A stretch of DNA of 48,135 nucleotides from Paludibacteraceae bacterium (GCA_017483945.1 JAFUUE010000041.1:1-48135), one strand, 5' to 3'; shown: positions 34,295-43,011, counted from the first letter of the stretch. Made by a program: numbers and translations. Notes: generated by a model from the sequence alone, not told the origin.

Positions 34295-37200
34295 TTATTT
34301 CACTCTCATTCCTTGGGCGTTGAAGATAGCGCCGTTGGGACGGACGATGTAGATTTGTCCGTCATGGAGCACCTTCGTACTTCGTACATCGTCACTTTGT
34401 ACATCCTCGATGCCTGTTCCGATGCTTACCCACAACGCGCGGTCGTCGTCGGAGGCGGTCAGGTACTCGATCTTATCGACCAGCACGATACCGTTGGTGG
34501 ACGAGGTGTTGGCGAGGTTCCAGTAGACCATGATCACGCTGCCGGCTTCCCACGGCTTGCCTTCCTCGGGTTTGAGGGTCAGCACGCAGCCGTTTGCGTC
34601 GATAGCCTCGCCCGTGACGGTGTAGAGCAGTTGCGTGCAAGCGAGGTCGCTATAGACTTTCGCACCCCAGTCGTTGGCGCTCATGCCTGTCTTGCTGAAC
34701 GAGCCGGACGGATAGGTCACGCGTATCTGCTTGATCTCGCGCCCGAAGGCTTTGTTGTTCACTACATAGACAGGGTTGGCCGATGCCAGTGTCGCGCTCT
34801 TGCCGCCCATCTTGGCATAAACCCAACCGCCGTTGTTGTTCGCGCCGCCGTACACATCCCTGTCGGTGTCGTACGTCCATTTGTCGTTGTAGTTCTGGTG
34901 CTTCGACGCCGCCGTGGTAAAGTCGCAGGTGTAGCTGACCACGTCGCTCACTTTCTCCTGATAGATCGGATGGATGAGCAGGTCGGACTTGACGTTGGAG
35001 AAGTCGGTATCCCATCCCGTGAACTCATAGCCTTCCACTTCGGGCGCTTCGGGAGCCACGGCGGCCGTGCCGTACTGTACCTGCTGCGTCGAGAGCGGGT
35101 TGCCGTCCTTGTCCTGGAAGGTCACGGTGAACATAATAGGGCTGTAGCTTGCGCACACGTTGAGGTCCATCGTCACGTTGGAGAAGTCGGTGTCCCATCC
35201 GTTGTAGGTGTAGCCCTCGCGCTCGCCCGGGTCCGCCGGAGCGACTGCCGCCTGGCTGTAACGAACCTGCTGCTCGCTCAGACGCGTGCCGTCCCAGTCG
35301 TAGAAACGCACGGTGAAGGTATCGTCGTAATAGGTGGCGGTGATGGTGAGGTCGGTCAGCACCCAGTTGTACTCGTCGCTGTCCCAGCCGCGGAAGATAT
35401 ATCCGTCGCGTGTCGGCTCGGCAGGCGGTGTGACAGCCGTACCCGGACGGGTCGTCGTCTGCTGCAGCACGGTGCCGTCCCAGTCCACGAAGGTCACGGT
35501 GCACTCCGTCGGAGCGTCAGCCGGAGCCAGCGTGCCGCCGATATTGAATCGCTTCCAGTAGGTGTCGGCGCGGTAAGCCGCCACAACGGCAGGGTCATTG
35601 ACCACGTTCACCGTAGCCACGCACTGCGAACCGTTCTTCACCATGTTCCAGTTGAACACATGGTCACCGTCCATCACAGGCGGCGTGAGCGCGTAGCAGT
35701 CGATGACGAGGTCGCAGTCCCAGACGTTGTTATAGAGCGAGTAGTCGCCCAGAGTGTCCATACCCGAACCGATGACCAGAGAGGTCGGCGCATTGGATGC
35801 ATCGGTGAAGCAGGTGAACATACCCGTGTAGTAAGTACCTTTCGGCAGGCTCGTCACGTCGTTGCCGATATGGATCTCGTTCTTGATATACGGTACATAA
35901 GGAGCGATCAGATCGCGGGCGTTCTTCACAATACGGCCGCCCGTCACTGCGTCGATATACAGGTTCTCGCTCTCGTCCACCATACCTACGGCATTGTCGC
36001 CGACAGCGAAGTACATCGGGAAGTCGAGTTCCTCGTAATCCTCGTCGTCCATCCAGTCCATGTCATACCATACGCCCGAACGGTAGCCGTAGCGGAAGGC
36101 GTAAGGACGGTACAGTTTGATGTCGCCCAGTGTCAGGTTCTTGAAGGCGTCCGTTGCCGCCTCGGGAGCCGTAGGACGCTGCACGTAGATCTTGTTCAGC
36201 GCAGTACTTTCGAAAGCGCTCACGCCTATCTCCTCTACCTGCGAACCGAGGTCAATCGTCGTCAGTGCCGAGCAGTTCTTGAAGAACTCATCAGGGATCT
36301 TCGTGCCGCTGAAGGTCACGCTGGCGAGGTTCGTACAGCCGCTGACGCAGCCCTCCGCGCCGTTGATGTTCGCCGCACCAAGGTCGATACTCGTCAGTGC
36401 CGAGCAGTTCTGGAAGGTGTACATACCTATCTCGGGACTGCCGCCAAGCGTCACTTTCGTCAGTGCCGTACAGCCCTTGAAACTCTCATCGGCTATCTCT
36501 TGTGCGTTCGGCAGGTTCACCTCCGTCAGCGACGTACAGCCCGAGAAAGCTTTGCGGACACCGTTGGCGCGGATATACAGCACATTGTCCAAGTTGATGG
36601 ATTTGAGTTTCGGACACTGGTAGAACGAGCCGTAGAGCGTGGTGAATGTCGGACCGAGTACCACCTCTTCCAGGTTCGGGCATTGCTCGAACTGATAGCC
36701 GAGTTTCTCCAGCGTGCCTTGTATCTCCACGCGTTTCACTTGGGACTTGGCACTGCTGCTGATGGAGAAGCCGATGTTGATGTTGTTCGGGTCGGTCGGA
36801 GCCGAAGCGCTGACGATCATCGTGCCGTCGGTATAGAGCACGTACAGGCCGTCGTATGCCTGTCCGCTCTCCACGATGCCGCCGTGCTCGCCGATGTACT
36901 CGAACGTGAACAGGTTCCAGTACTGCGCTGCCAGATATTTGGCAATATGTGCATCCGGAACCTCCAAGGTTACGGCTTTCTGACCCGTAGCAACTTTCGC
37001 TTTACGGGCGGCCGCTTTGGCTTTTACTTTGACAGGCGCATTAGCCGATGTCACACCCAGACCTTGGAAGGTAGTGGAAGTAACAGCAGGCGGCGTAGCA
37101 GCCTTCACTGCCATCACATCCACCAGGCCGCACTGGTTGAACACCTTCGTTCCGAGACTTGTCACGTCCTTACCGAACTTGACCGTCTCCAACGACGAGC

Positions 37201-39031
37201 AGTTCTCAAAAGCTTGGTTACCGACAGTCTTGACACCCTCTGCCTCCACGGTCTCAATCTGGTCATTGTTCTTGAAGGCGTTCTCACCGATAGAAGTAAC
37301 AGTTGTAGGAACAACCACTTCCGTAATCTGCGATTCATCTTCGTTCGCATAGGCGAAAGCGTTCTTACCGATTCCCGTCAGTCCTTCCGCGATGTCGATT
37401 TTCTTGATAAAATCACGATAGAGATACCACGGCTGGTCACTCTCGTTGGCATAATCAGGCAGTTTGTTGTCAAAGCCAGATGAACCGCCGCCTTTAACAA
37501 TCAATGTACCTTCCTTATCTATCAGCCATGTTCCATAACCAATACCCCATGTTCCAGAAACAGGGAAGGTGGCCTGTACATCTATTTGGAATGTATTCCA
37601 AGGAGCAGTCATACTATAGCCATTTCGAAGGCTCACATCCACATGTAATTTGGTAATAGAACTGGCCCCTGAAAAGGCTGTACTATTAGTCGCAGGAACA
37701 GATGAAAATACATAAATATGACCTCCGTTTGCAAACGAGCCTCTAAAAACATTTTGTCCGATGCTTTGCAATTTATCACCAAAAGCTATTTCTTTAAAAG
37801 GACAACCATCAAAAGCTGCATCGCCAATGGTGGTAGCAGCCGGGATACTAAGTTTGCTATATACCTTACTACATCCGGAAAAGGCATTCTTTCCTATTTC
37901 TTCGGCGTTTTTTAAGAAATCAATGTTCTCAAGGTTTGTGCAGTTAGCAAAAGCGCTCTCTCCGATTTTGGTGATTTTGGTTGTCGAATATTGTAGTGTT
38001 GTGCCATCTAAATAAAGATTTTTTACATTGCTCAACCCATTGAAGGCGTTTTTACCAATATACGTAGTTTTAGAACCTGAAATATCTATGGATTTAATCT
38101 GCGAACGATAATTATACCACGGTGTAGCAGAGGCAGAAGCATAGTCATTCATGTAGGAGTCATGGATGACCAAGCGTGACATATCAGTTGTTCCATTTAC
38201 CAAGAGATTTTGCATGAGACACCAATAAAAAGTAACGGTCTCATCGCCGGCAGTAACTGGTCCTCCTATTACAGATAAGATTCTGTCATAGGACTGTACT
38301 TTTGTATTAAGGCTTGACAACAAGGAACTACTGGTAACAGCAATGATTAGATGATGGGTAGCATACGTAGTTGCGGTGTACGTCTTGTAATTCCCTTGAT
38401 TGTCGTGCCATACCGACGTGTAAGTAAAGGCTCTGTTAGATGATCCACACCAGCTAAAATCTTGGTTCGCAATAGTAGTAGGAAGCGTGTTTCCTGTCAG
38501 CCATATGGATGGACTATCGCCTCTCGGAGCTTTCATCAGACTAACGCATTCCTCAAAGGCATTTTGTCTAATAATCTCTATAGACGGAAGAACAAGCTTT
38601 TCCAAATTTATGCAACGATAAAATGCACGTTCTCCTATCGTCTTTACATATCTCCCGTCGAATTGTTGAAGACTATAACACCCGTCAAATGCATGATCTT
38701 CTACAACGACATCCGCAGTTGCTTTATTTTGGAAATAAACAGTATGAACATTTTCTGCATGCCAGAACGCATACTTACCTATTTTCTTAACTCTTGAACT
38801 TAGTTCTACGGTAGTAACATATGTATGCCTACACCATGGACCGCAACCGATATTGTTCGGCTGGTAGTTAGGAATCTCTTCTGCATCAATGATGAGTTTG
38901 GTTCCTTCGATCCTCCATGTACCGCCGTTTTTTAAAGTGCCGGAACTCGTCACATAATAGGAGTCCGCGCTAATACTCCCTATACCCACTATTAGGCATA
39001 GGACTAATGTTAATAGTTTTCTCATAAGCAT
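34295..39031 (-). CDS. Giant BspA-like leucine-rich repeat surface protein
   Basis: This protein of about 1578 residues has a signal peptide (KLLTLVLCLIVGIGSISA). BspA/TpLRR-type repeats run at about 60-1060, with units such as IGENAFKNNDQIETVEAEGV and IADESFKGCTALTKVTLGG. Three Listeria-Bacteroides repeats follow at about 1175-1360 (VTFVDWDGT, VRFYDWDGTRLSEQQV and VTFQDKDGNPLSTQQV, each with a 'YNGWDTDF'-type end), then a beta-sandwich-like domain (about 1365-1530). The C-terminal QIYIVRPNGAIFNAQGMRVK resembles short Bacteroidales surface-sorting tails. Such proteins bind host or microbial surfaces. The 5' third (above about 37.48 kb) is clearly AT-richer than the rest, suggesting a chimeric gene. 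Starts at 39031 or 39025 are both possible. Confidence 0.88.
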   Translation of the reverse strand: MLMRKLLTLVLCLIVGIGSISADSYYVTSSGTLKNGGTWRIEGTKLIIDAEEIPNYQPNNIGCGPWCRHTYVTTVELSSRVKKIGKYAFWHAENVHTVYFQNKATADVVVEDHAFDGCYSLQQFDGRYVKTIGERAFYRCINLEKLVLPSIEIIRQNAFEECVSLMKAPRGDSPSIWLTGNTLPTTIANQDFSWCGSSNRAFTYTSVWHDNQGNYKTYTATTYATHHLIIAVTSSSLLSSLNTKVQSYDRILSVIGGPVTAGDETVTFYWCLMQNLLVNGTTDMSRLVIHDSYMNDYASASATPWYNYRSQIKSIDISGSKTTYIGKNAFNGLSNVKNLYLDGTTLQYSTTKITKIGESAFANCTNLENIDFLKNAEEIGKNAFSGCSKVYSKLSIPAATTIGDAAFDGCPFKEIAFGDKLQSIGQNVFRGSFANGGHIYVFSSVPATNSTAFSGASSITKLHVDVSLRNGYSMTAPWNTFQIDVQATFPVSGTWGIGYGTWLIDKEGTLIVKGGGSSGFDNKLPDYANESDQPWYLYRDFIKKIDIAEGLTGIGKNAFAYANEDESQITEVVVPTTVTSIGENAFKNNDQIETVEAEGVKTVGNQAFENCSSLETVKFGKDVTSLGTKVFNQCGLVDVMAVKAATPPAVTSTTFQGLGVTSANAPVKVKAKAAARKAKVATGQKAVTLEVPDAHIAKYLAAQYWNLFTFEYIGEHGGIVESGQAYDGLYVLYTDGTMIVSASAPTDPNNINIGFSISSSAKSQVKRVEIQGTLEKLGYQFEQCPNLEEVVLGPTFTTLYGSFYQCPKLKSINLDNVLYIRANGVRKAFSGCTSLTEVNLPNAQEIADESFKGCTALTKVTLGGSPEIGMYTFQNCSALTSIDLGAANINGAEGCVSGCTNLASVTFSGTKIPDEFFKNCSALTTIDLGSQVEEIGVSAFESTALNKIYVQRPTAPEAATDAFKNLTLGDIKLYRPYAFRYGYRSGVWYDMDWMDDEDYEELDFPMYFAVGDNAVGMVDESENLYIDAVTGGRIVKNARDLIAPYVPYIKNEIHIGNDVTSLPKGTYYTGMFTCFTDASNAPTSLVIGSGMDTLGDYSLYNNVWDCDLVIDCYALTPPVMDGDHVFNWNMVKNGSQCVATVNVVNDPAVVAAYRADTYWKRFNIGGTLAPADAPTECTVTFVDWDGTVLQQTTTRPGTAVTPPAEPTRDGYIFRGWDSDEYNWVLTDLTITATYYDDTFTVRFYDWDGTRLSEQQVRYSQAAVAPADPGEREGYTYNGWDTDFSNVTMDLNVCASYSPIMFTVTFQDKDGNPLSTQQVQYGTAAVAPEAPEVEGYEFTGWDTDFSNVKSDLLIHPIYQEKVSDVVSYTCDFTTAASKHQNYNDKWTYDTDRDVYGGANNNGGWVYAKMGGKSATLASANPVYVVNNKAFGREIKQIRVTYPSGSFSKTGMSANDWGAKVYSDLACTQLLYTVTGEAIDANGCVLTLKPEEGKPWEAGSVIMVYWNLANTSSTNGIVLVDKIEYLTASDDDRALWVSIGTGIEDVQSDDVRSTKVLHDGQIYIVRPNGAIFNAQGMRVK
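34374..34405. repeat. 7-bp TTCGTAC-type units inside the BspA C-terminal codons
   Basis: Units TTCGTAC, TTCGTAC and ATCGTCA are followed by CTTTGTACAT. They are read in frame as EDVQSDDVRSTKV on the minus strand. They resemble the GTACAT arrays at 32764 and 41845. Confidence 0.65.
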
Positions 39032-39075
39032 TGTTGGCGGTTATATCCCATCGCCCCCTCGGGTTTAAAGAGTTT

Positions 39076-39108
39076 GTTAATAAATAGGGTTAATTGTATT
39101 TTTGTTTA
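39076..39108. repeat. Left direct repeat flanking the ATPase gene
   Basis: GTTAATAAATAGGGTTAATT and the bases after it match 40538-40577 closely over the first 25 bases (2 or 3 differences). The two copies bracket the ATPase gene with its promoter and hairpin. Confidence 0.65.
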
Positions 39109-39208
39109 CGTTCATTCATTACATACATATTGGGTCACCTGTCTTGCACGAAAAAAATGCAATTTTCACAATAATCTGCACTAAAAATGTGCATATTTTA
39201 CAATATTA

Positions 39209-39240
39209 TTTGCGTATTTCAAATAAAAATCGTACCTTTG
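39209..39240 (+). promoter_or_regulatory. Promoter for the DUF4143-type ATPase
   Basis: TTTG (39209-39212), a 20-bp spacer and TACCTTTG (39233-39240) lie 34 nt before the ATG. Confidence 0.82.
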
Positions 39241-39274
39241 CAGCCGGAAATGAAATCAAAAAAACATTATTGGT

Positions 39275-40444
39275 ATGGATACATTATTTCAGTTCTCAGC
39301 AGGACGGATAGAGGAAGTCTCACTGAACTTTATTCGGTATGCCTATTCTACAATCAAATGGGATGGACGGATGTTAGGCATAGTAGGTCCCCGCGGTGTA
39401 GGAAAAACAACACTTTTGCTACAATATGCCAAACAGCAGCTTGAAGGACAAGAAACATTGTATATTTCAATGGACTTGCTATATTTTGCGACACATACTA
39501 TCGTAGAAGTTGCCGACCGCTTTTATAAAAACGGAGGAAAACATCTGCTAATAGATGAGATTCACAAATATCCTAACTGGTCACGCGAGCTGAAACAAAT
39601 ATATGACAGCTATACCGACCTGCACGTAATATTTACGGGTAGCAGTATTCTGGACATTTATCGCGGAAGTGCAGATTTAAGTCGCAGAGCTCCGATTTAC
39701 TATATGCAAGGCTTGAGTTTCCGCGAGTACCTATGTCTGTTCCATCATATTGAAGTCCCCGTCTATTCACTGAATGATATTTTGGAGCATCGCGCCAAGT
39801 TACCCGGTGTATCACGACCCATGCAATACTTTAATGCCTATTTGAAGGATGGTTATTATCCTTTTGCAAGAGATGTGGATTTTGATCGCGAACTAATGCA
39901 AGTAGTCACGCAGACACTTGAAACAGACATCCCTCAATACGCCCAGACGAATGTGAGCGTAGGACGCAAACTGAAACAACTGTTGACTGTTGTTGCGCAA
40001 AGCGTACCTTTCAAACCGCAAATGACTACATTAGCCAATGTAACCGGTATCAGTCGCAATGACATCCCGGACTACCTTTATTATATGGAGAGAGCCGGAA
40101 TGATTTTACAACTAAGAGATGATACGGGCGGAATACGAGGAATGGGCAAAGTAGAGAAACTATACTTGGACAACCCAAACCTGATGTACACTTTATCCAG
40201 CCAAGCCCCAGAGAGAGGTAATATCCGGGAAACATTTTTCCTTAACCAAATGCGCGTGCAGAACCATGTGCAGGCTTCCCGCGTCTCAGATTTCACGATA
40301 GGCGAATATACCTTTGAAATCGGAGGCCGCAAGAAAGGTAAACAACAGATTGAAGATGTACCGAACGGGTTTATCGTAAAAGACGATATCGAATACGGTC
40401 ACCACAATGTCGTCCCCCTTTGGGCATTCGGCCTGAACTACTGA
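39275..40444 (+). CDS. AAA_14/DUF4143 family ATP-binding protein
   Basis: This 389-residue protein has a Walker A motif in GPRGVGKTTLLLQYAKQQ (near 43-50), a Walker B-like HLLIDEIHKYPNW (near 90) and the sensor-like VIFTGSSILDI. The C-terminal half is the DUF4143 region, with GISRNDIPDYLYYMERAGMI (a winged-helix-like stretch) and a nuclease-like tail FEIGGRKKGKQQI. The family is common in Bacteroidetes accessory regions; its role is not well established. It stands alone with its own promoter and hairpin, is AT-rich, and is flanked by direct repeats. Confidence 0.88.
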   Translation: MDTLFQFSAGRIEEVSLNFIRYAYSTIKWDGRMLGIVGPRGVGKTTLLLQYAKQQLEGQETLYISMDLLYFATHTIVEVADRFYKNGGKHLLIDEIHKYPNWSRELKQIYDSYTDLHVIFTGSSILDIYRGSADLSRRAPIYYMQGLSFREYLCLFHHIEVPVYSLNDILEHRAKLPGVSRPMQYFNAYLKDGYYPFARDVDFDRELMQVVTQTLETDIPQYAQTNVSVGRKLKQLLTVVAQSVPFKPQMTTLANVTGISRNDIPDYLYYMERAGMILQLRDDTGGIRGMGKVEKLYLDNPNLMYTLSSQAPERGNIRETFFLNQMRVQNHVQASRVSDFTIGEYTFEIGGRKKGKQQIEDVPNGFIVKDDIEYGHHNVVPLWAFGLNY

Positions 40445-40504
40445 TATATTCGGGGACACCGAGGATAGTGTCCGCAAGCGGTAATCCAATATGTCAAAGA
40501 TCGT

Positions 40505-40530
40505 TGCGGGTGCGTCACGCCCGCATTTTT
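40505..40530 (+). terminator. Probable terminator of the ATPase gene
   Basis: A GC-rich stem with TGCGGG and CCCGCA arms (40505-40525) is followed by five T residues. It starts 61 nt after the stop codon. Confidence 0.7.
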
Positions 40531-40537
40531 ATTAAAA

Positions 40538-40577
40538 GTTAATAAATCGGGTTAATTGCATTTTGGGTTTTTGTTTA
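40538..40577. repeat. Right direct repeat flanking the ATPase gene
   Basis: This is the partner of 39076-39108, in the same orientation, with an 8-bp extension (GGGTTTTT-like) near its end. Confidence 0.65.
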
Positions 40578-40624
40578 TAATCTTAAAAATAGTACATTTT
40601 TCTGCCTTTTCCTTGTGTCGCTTG

Positions 40625-40654
40625 TGTCTCGGAGGTGTCTCGGTTGTCTCTCGG
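40625..40654 (+). repeat. Three 11-bp-spaced TCTCGG blocks
   Basis: TCTCGG occurs at 40627, 40638 and 40649, exactly 11 bp apart. It is a further, short 11-bp-period array with its own unit sequence. Confidence 0.6.
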
Positions 40655-40704
40655 TCGCGACGGCTATCCTTACGCAAGCGTGCAATCTTAATCATAGTAC
40701 ATTT

Positions 40705-40738
40705 CGTATAGGGTTGCTATACCCCTGCTATACCCTTG
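40705..40738 (+). repeat. 11-bp CTATACCC repeat, copy 1
   Basis: The units CGTATAGGGTT, GCTATACCCCT and GCTATACCCTT plus one G form a 34-bp block. It matches 47878-47911 at 30 of 34 positions, and all four differences are transitions. Confidence 0.8.
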
Positions 40739-40781
40739 CAAATTGTTTTGTATGTTTTTTTCCTGAACCATACATACAAAA

Positions 40782-40812
40782 AGACGGCATACACAATAAG
40801 TGTACACCGTCT
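40782..40812 (-). terminator. Terminator of the toxin-antitoxin operon
   Basis: Arms 40782-40794 and 40800-40812 pair completely only on the minus strand, using two G:U pairs, and are followed by TTTTTGTATG. A second inverted repeat (40746-40755 and 40772-40781) lies just beyond. Confidence 0.8.
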
Positions 40813-40922
40813 ATGACGTTGCTACGATATATTTTACACCCTTTATGCCGCCATTCGCAACATGGGGGGGGGTAAAATTAGACATTTGATTTATAGTGTG
40901 TTGCATAGATGTATGGTAGAGG

Positions 40923-41198
40923 TTATTTGTCTTCATAATGCCCGTAAGCGGCCAGAACAAGGATGATAATTTCAGATTCGAAGATGCGGTAAACAAGTCG
41001 GTGCTTCTTTGTGATTTCTCCACTCCACCGGCCTTCGGGTTTGCCTTTTAACGGTTCCGGATGTCCGAGACCGGTTTTAGGGTGTTCCTTAAGTTCATCT
41101 ATAAATTTAAGTGCCTTTTGGAATACTTTAGGCTCGCTTTTGGCTAGTCTGGCAAGTCCTTCATTTGCCTCGTCAGTATATCTTATCTCATATATCAT
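40923..41198 (-). CDS. YoeB/Txe-like RelE-superfamily toxin
   Basis: This 91-residue protein matches the ribosome-dependent mRNA interferase family. Typical blocks are GLGHPEPLKGKPEGRWSGEI, KKHRLVYRIFESE and a C-terminal AAYGHYEDK carrying the catalytic His-Tyr pair. The length is normal. Its ATG lies within the antitoxin gene, an 11-nt overlap, so the two are translationally coupled. The antitoxin-first order is usual for this class. It lies in the AT-rich block. Activity is inferred from family. Confidence 0.9.
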   Translation of the reverse strand: MIYEIRYTDEANEGLARLAKSEPKVFQKALKFIDELKEHPKTGLGHPEPLKGKPEGRWSGEITKKHRLVYRIFESEIIILVLAAYGHYEDK

Positions 41199-41448
41199 AG
41201 CCGCAGCGTTTTAGCATATCCGTTACTGATTCACCCGGCAATTGTACAGTATACTTGCCTTCCGCATATTGTCGTTCGGAACGATCTAACATAGCAAAAT
41301 ACTCCTCCTTGGTCATGCAAGTAGGGTCGTCGGTCATTTGTTTGGCTAGTTTACGCACATACTTGACAACCTTATCAAACATCGTCGCATCTTCGGCAAT
41401 AATACCGAGATTTCTATATAGTTCTGCATTTAATTGTAAAGCGGTCAT
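41188..41448 (-). CDS. Antitoxin partner of the YoeB-like toxin
   Basis: This 86-residue protein has an N-terminal strand/helix region (LQLNAELYRNLGIIAEDATM) and a basic helix (KVVKYVRKLAKQ). An acidic MTKEEYFAMLDRSERQYAEG segment follows, then a toxin-wrapping tail. Similar proteins precede YoeB-like toxins in Bacteroidetes. Unlike most genes here it has a strong Shine-Dalgarno sequence just upstream. It probably binds its own promoter, located about 75 nt upstream; autoregulation is inferred from family behaviour. Confidence 0.82.
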   Translation of the reverse strand: MTALQLNAELYRNLGIIAEDATMFDKVVKYVRKLAKQMTDDPTCMTKEEYFAMLDRSERQYAEGKYTVQLPGESVTDMLKRCGYDI

Positions 41449-41454
41449 ATAAAA

Positions 41455-41460
41455 CCTCCT
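41455..41460 (-). promoter_or_regulatory. Strong Shine-Dalgarno site before the antitoxin
   Basis: AGGAGG lies 6 nt upstream of the antitoxin ATG on the minus strand. Such a perfect match is uncommon in Bacteroidetes, where most genes lack one. Confidence 0.75.
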
Positions 41461-41520
41461 TTCTCTATTATTCCGTCTTTTCTTTAGCGGGTATATAGTA
41501 AGCCTATTTTAAACCCGTCG

Positions 41521-41550
41521 CAAAATTACTAATAATTTTGACATGTGCAA
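41521..41550 (-). promoter_or_regulatory. Promoter for the toxin-antitoxin operon
   Basis: The minus strand has TTG (41548-41550), a 19-bp spacer and TAATTTTG (41521-41528). An 11-bp array with the 26-bp leader begins 29 bp upstream of the -33 box, as at serC. Confidence 0.65.
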
Positions 41551-41579
41551 GATTTTTTGCATTTTTGCGCCGAAATCAA

Positions 41580-41693
41580 TGTCCCTATCAGTCACTTACC
41601 TGCTTCAGCATCGTTCCAGGTCTGTTCCAGGTCTGTTTCAGGTCTGTTCCAGGTTCGGGTCAGGTTCGGGTCAGGTTCGGGTCAGGTTCGGGT
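41580..41693 (-). repeat. Eight-unit 11-bp array with leader, upstream of the toxin-antitoxin promoter
   Basis: The leader (41580-41605) is followed by eight in-phase 11-mers: CAGCATCGTTC, three CAGGTCTGTTC-like units and four identical CAGGTTCGGGT units. The leader and first unit equal those at 34019-34055. It lies between divergent operons. Confidence 0.92.
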
Positions 41694-41720
41694 TCCGATA
41701 GCAAAAAAATGCCCCTGCAC

Positions 41721-41751
41721 TTGCATATTTGGCATTTTTTTCGTACCTTTG
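41721..41751 (+). promoter_or_regulatory. Promoter for the RND efflux operon
   Basis: TTG (41721-41723), a 20-bp spacer and TACCTTTG (41744-41751) are seen. The leader to the adaptor ATG is about 165 nt and contains a GTACG repeat. No regulator gene is adjacent. Confidence 0.72.
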
Positions 41752-41844
41752 CACCCGATTTCGGAATAGTGCCGTTCCGGAAGTCTATAGGGTGAATCTG
41801 CAAGACCTATTGTAGAGAAGGCATTTGCGCGTGAGCGTTAATTG

Positions 41845-41873
41845 ATGTACGAAGGACGGATGTACGATGTACG
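41845..41873 (+). repeat. 7-bp ATGTACG units in the efflux leader
   Basis: ATGTACG occurs at 41845, 41860 and 41867. It belongs to the GTACAT/GTACG short-repeat class seen at 32764 and 46472. Confidence 0.65.
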
Positions 41874-41921
41874 AAGGAGTCCTATGTGCATAAGAATTAT
41901 TTAAGGTATTAATCTTTTCTG

Positions 41922-43010
41922 ATGAAAAAGAGTGTTTTATTGGCAGCCATGACGGTTGTCCTTTTTTCGTGTGGCGGTAACAAGAGCGAACAAGCGCCAC
42001 GTCCGGCCGAGGACCGTATCGGTAGTATCGTTTCCACAGACCTCACCACGCACGCTGTCTATAGCGCGAGCATACAGGGTCGTCAGGACATTGCCATCCT
42101 GCCGGAGATAGCCGGTCGGCTCGTTGAGTTGCGTGTGCACGAAGGTCAGCAGGTAAAGAAAGGCCAGGTGCTATTCGTGATAGACCAAGTGCCATTCCGC
42201 GCCGCGGTGGAGACCGCCAAGGCGAACGTACAGGCGGCCGAAGCCGGTGTGAGTGCAGCGGAGTTGGTGTATAAGAGCCGTCAGCAGTTGTACGCCGATT
42301 CCATCATCTCCGAATACGACATGCTGCTGGCGAAGAACGAGTGGTTGAGCGCGAAAGCCGGTCTGGCGCAGGCGAAAGCGGCGCAGGTGATTGCGGAGAA
42401 CAACCTGAACTACACGGAGGTCAAGAGCCCGTCGGACGGCGTGGTAGGTACGTTGCCGTTGCGCGTAGGTGCGATGGTGTCGCCGCAGATGCCACAGCCG
42501 CTGACGACGGTGAGCGACAACAGCACGATGTACGTGTATTTCTCGATGACGGAGGCGCAGATGATGAGTCTGCTGCGTCAGTACGGTTCGCCTGCTCAGG
42601 CGCTGCAACAGATGCCTGACGTAGCATTGCGTCTCTGCGACGGAACGACCTACGAGCGCGCCGGACGGATAGAGACATTCAGCGGCGTCATTGACCGCCA
42701 GACGGGTGCCGTGAGTGTGCGGGCGGTGTTCCCGAACCCCGATCGGCTGCTGCTCTCCGGCGGTTCGTGCGACATCGTGCTGCCGGTGGAATACAAAGGT
42801 GTGCCGGTCATCCCGCAAGAGGCGACCTACGAGATACAAAATAAGATATTCGTCTTCCGCGTCATCGACGGAAAGGCTGTCTCGACAATGGTGAGCGTGA
42901 CGGCAGTGGAGGATGGCAAGCGGTATATCGTCAACGAAGGGCTGCAAGCCGGCGAGCGGATTATCCTCCGCGGAGCAGGGCTGGTTCGCGATGGAGAAGA
43001 AGTTGAGTGA
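41922..43010 (+). CDS. RND efflux periplasmic adaptor (membrane fusion) lipoprotein
   Basis: This 362-residue AcrA-like adaptor has a lipoprotein signal (MTVVLFSCGG, Cys17). A biotinyl-lipoyl-like half-motif follows (GRLVELRVHEGQQVKKGQVLFVID, split here across about 70-92), then an alpha-helical hairpin (about 95-165), the second lipoyl half (VKSPSDGVVGTL) and beta-barrel and membrane-proximal domains. It should bridge the inner-membrane pump and the outer-membrane factor. It is first in a three-gene operon, followed by a 190-nt gap rich in repeats. Confidence 0.92.
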   Translation: MKKSVLLAAMTVVLFSCGGNKSEQAPRPAEDRIGSIVSTDLTTHAVYSASIQGRQDIAILPEIAGRLVELRVHEGQQVKKGQVLFVIDQVPFRAAVETAKANVQAAEAGVSAAELVYKSRQQLYADSIISEYDMLLAKNEWLSAKAGLAQAKAAQVIAENNLNYTEVKSPSDGVVGTLPLRVGAMVSPQMPQPLTTVSDNSTMYVYFSMTEAQMMSLLRQYGSPAQALQQMPDVALRLCDGTTYERAGRIETFSGVIDRQTGAVSVRAVFPNPDRLLLSGGSCDIVLPVEYKGVPVIPQEATYEIQNKIFVFRVIDGKAVSTMVSVTAVEDGKRYIVNEGLQAGERIILRGAGLVRDGEEVE

Positions 43011-43011
43011 T

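Noticed and set aside
34313..37483. A 1056-residue plus-strand open frame opposite the BspA-like gene
   Set aside because: It is a mirror of the repetitive GC-rich coding strand. It has no signal, no promoter and no family-like motifs, while the minus strand encodes clear leucine-rich repeats.
41606..41693. A CRISPR array
   Set aside because: The units are 11 bp with no spacers and there are no cas genes nearby.
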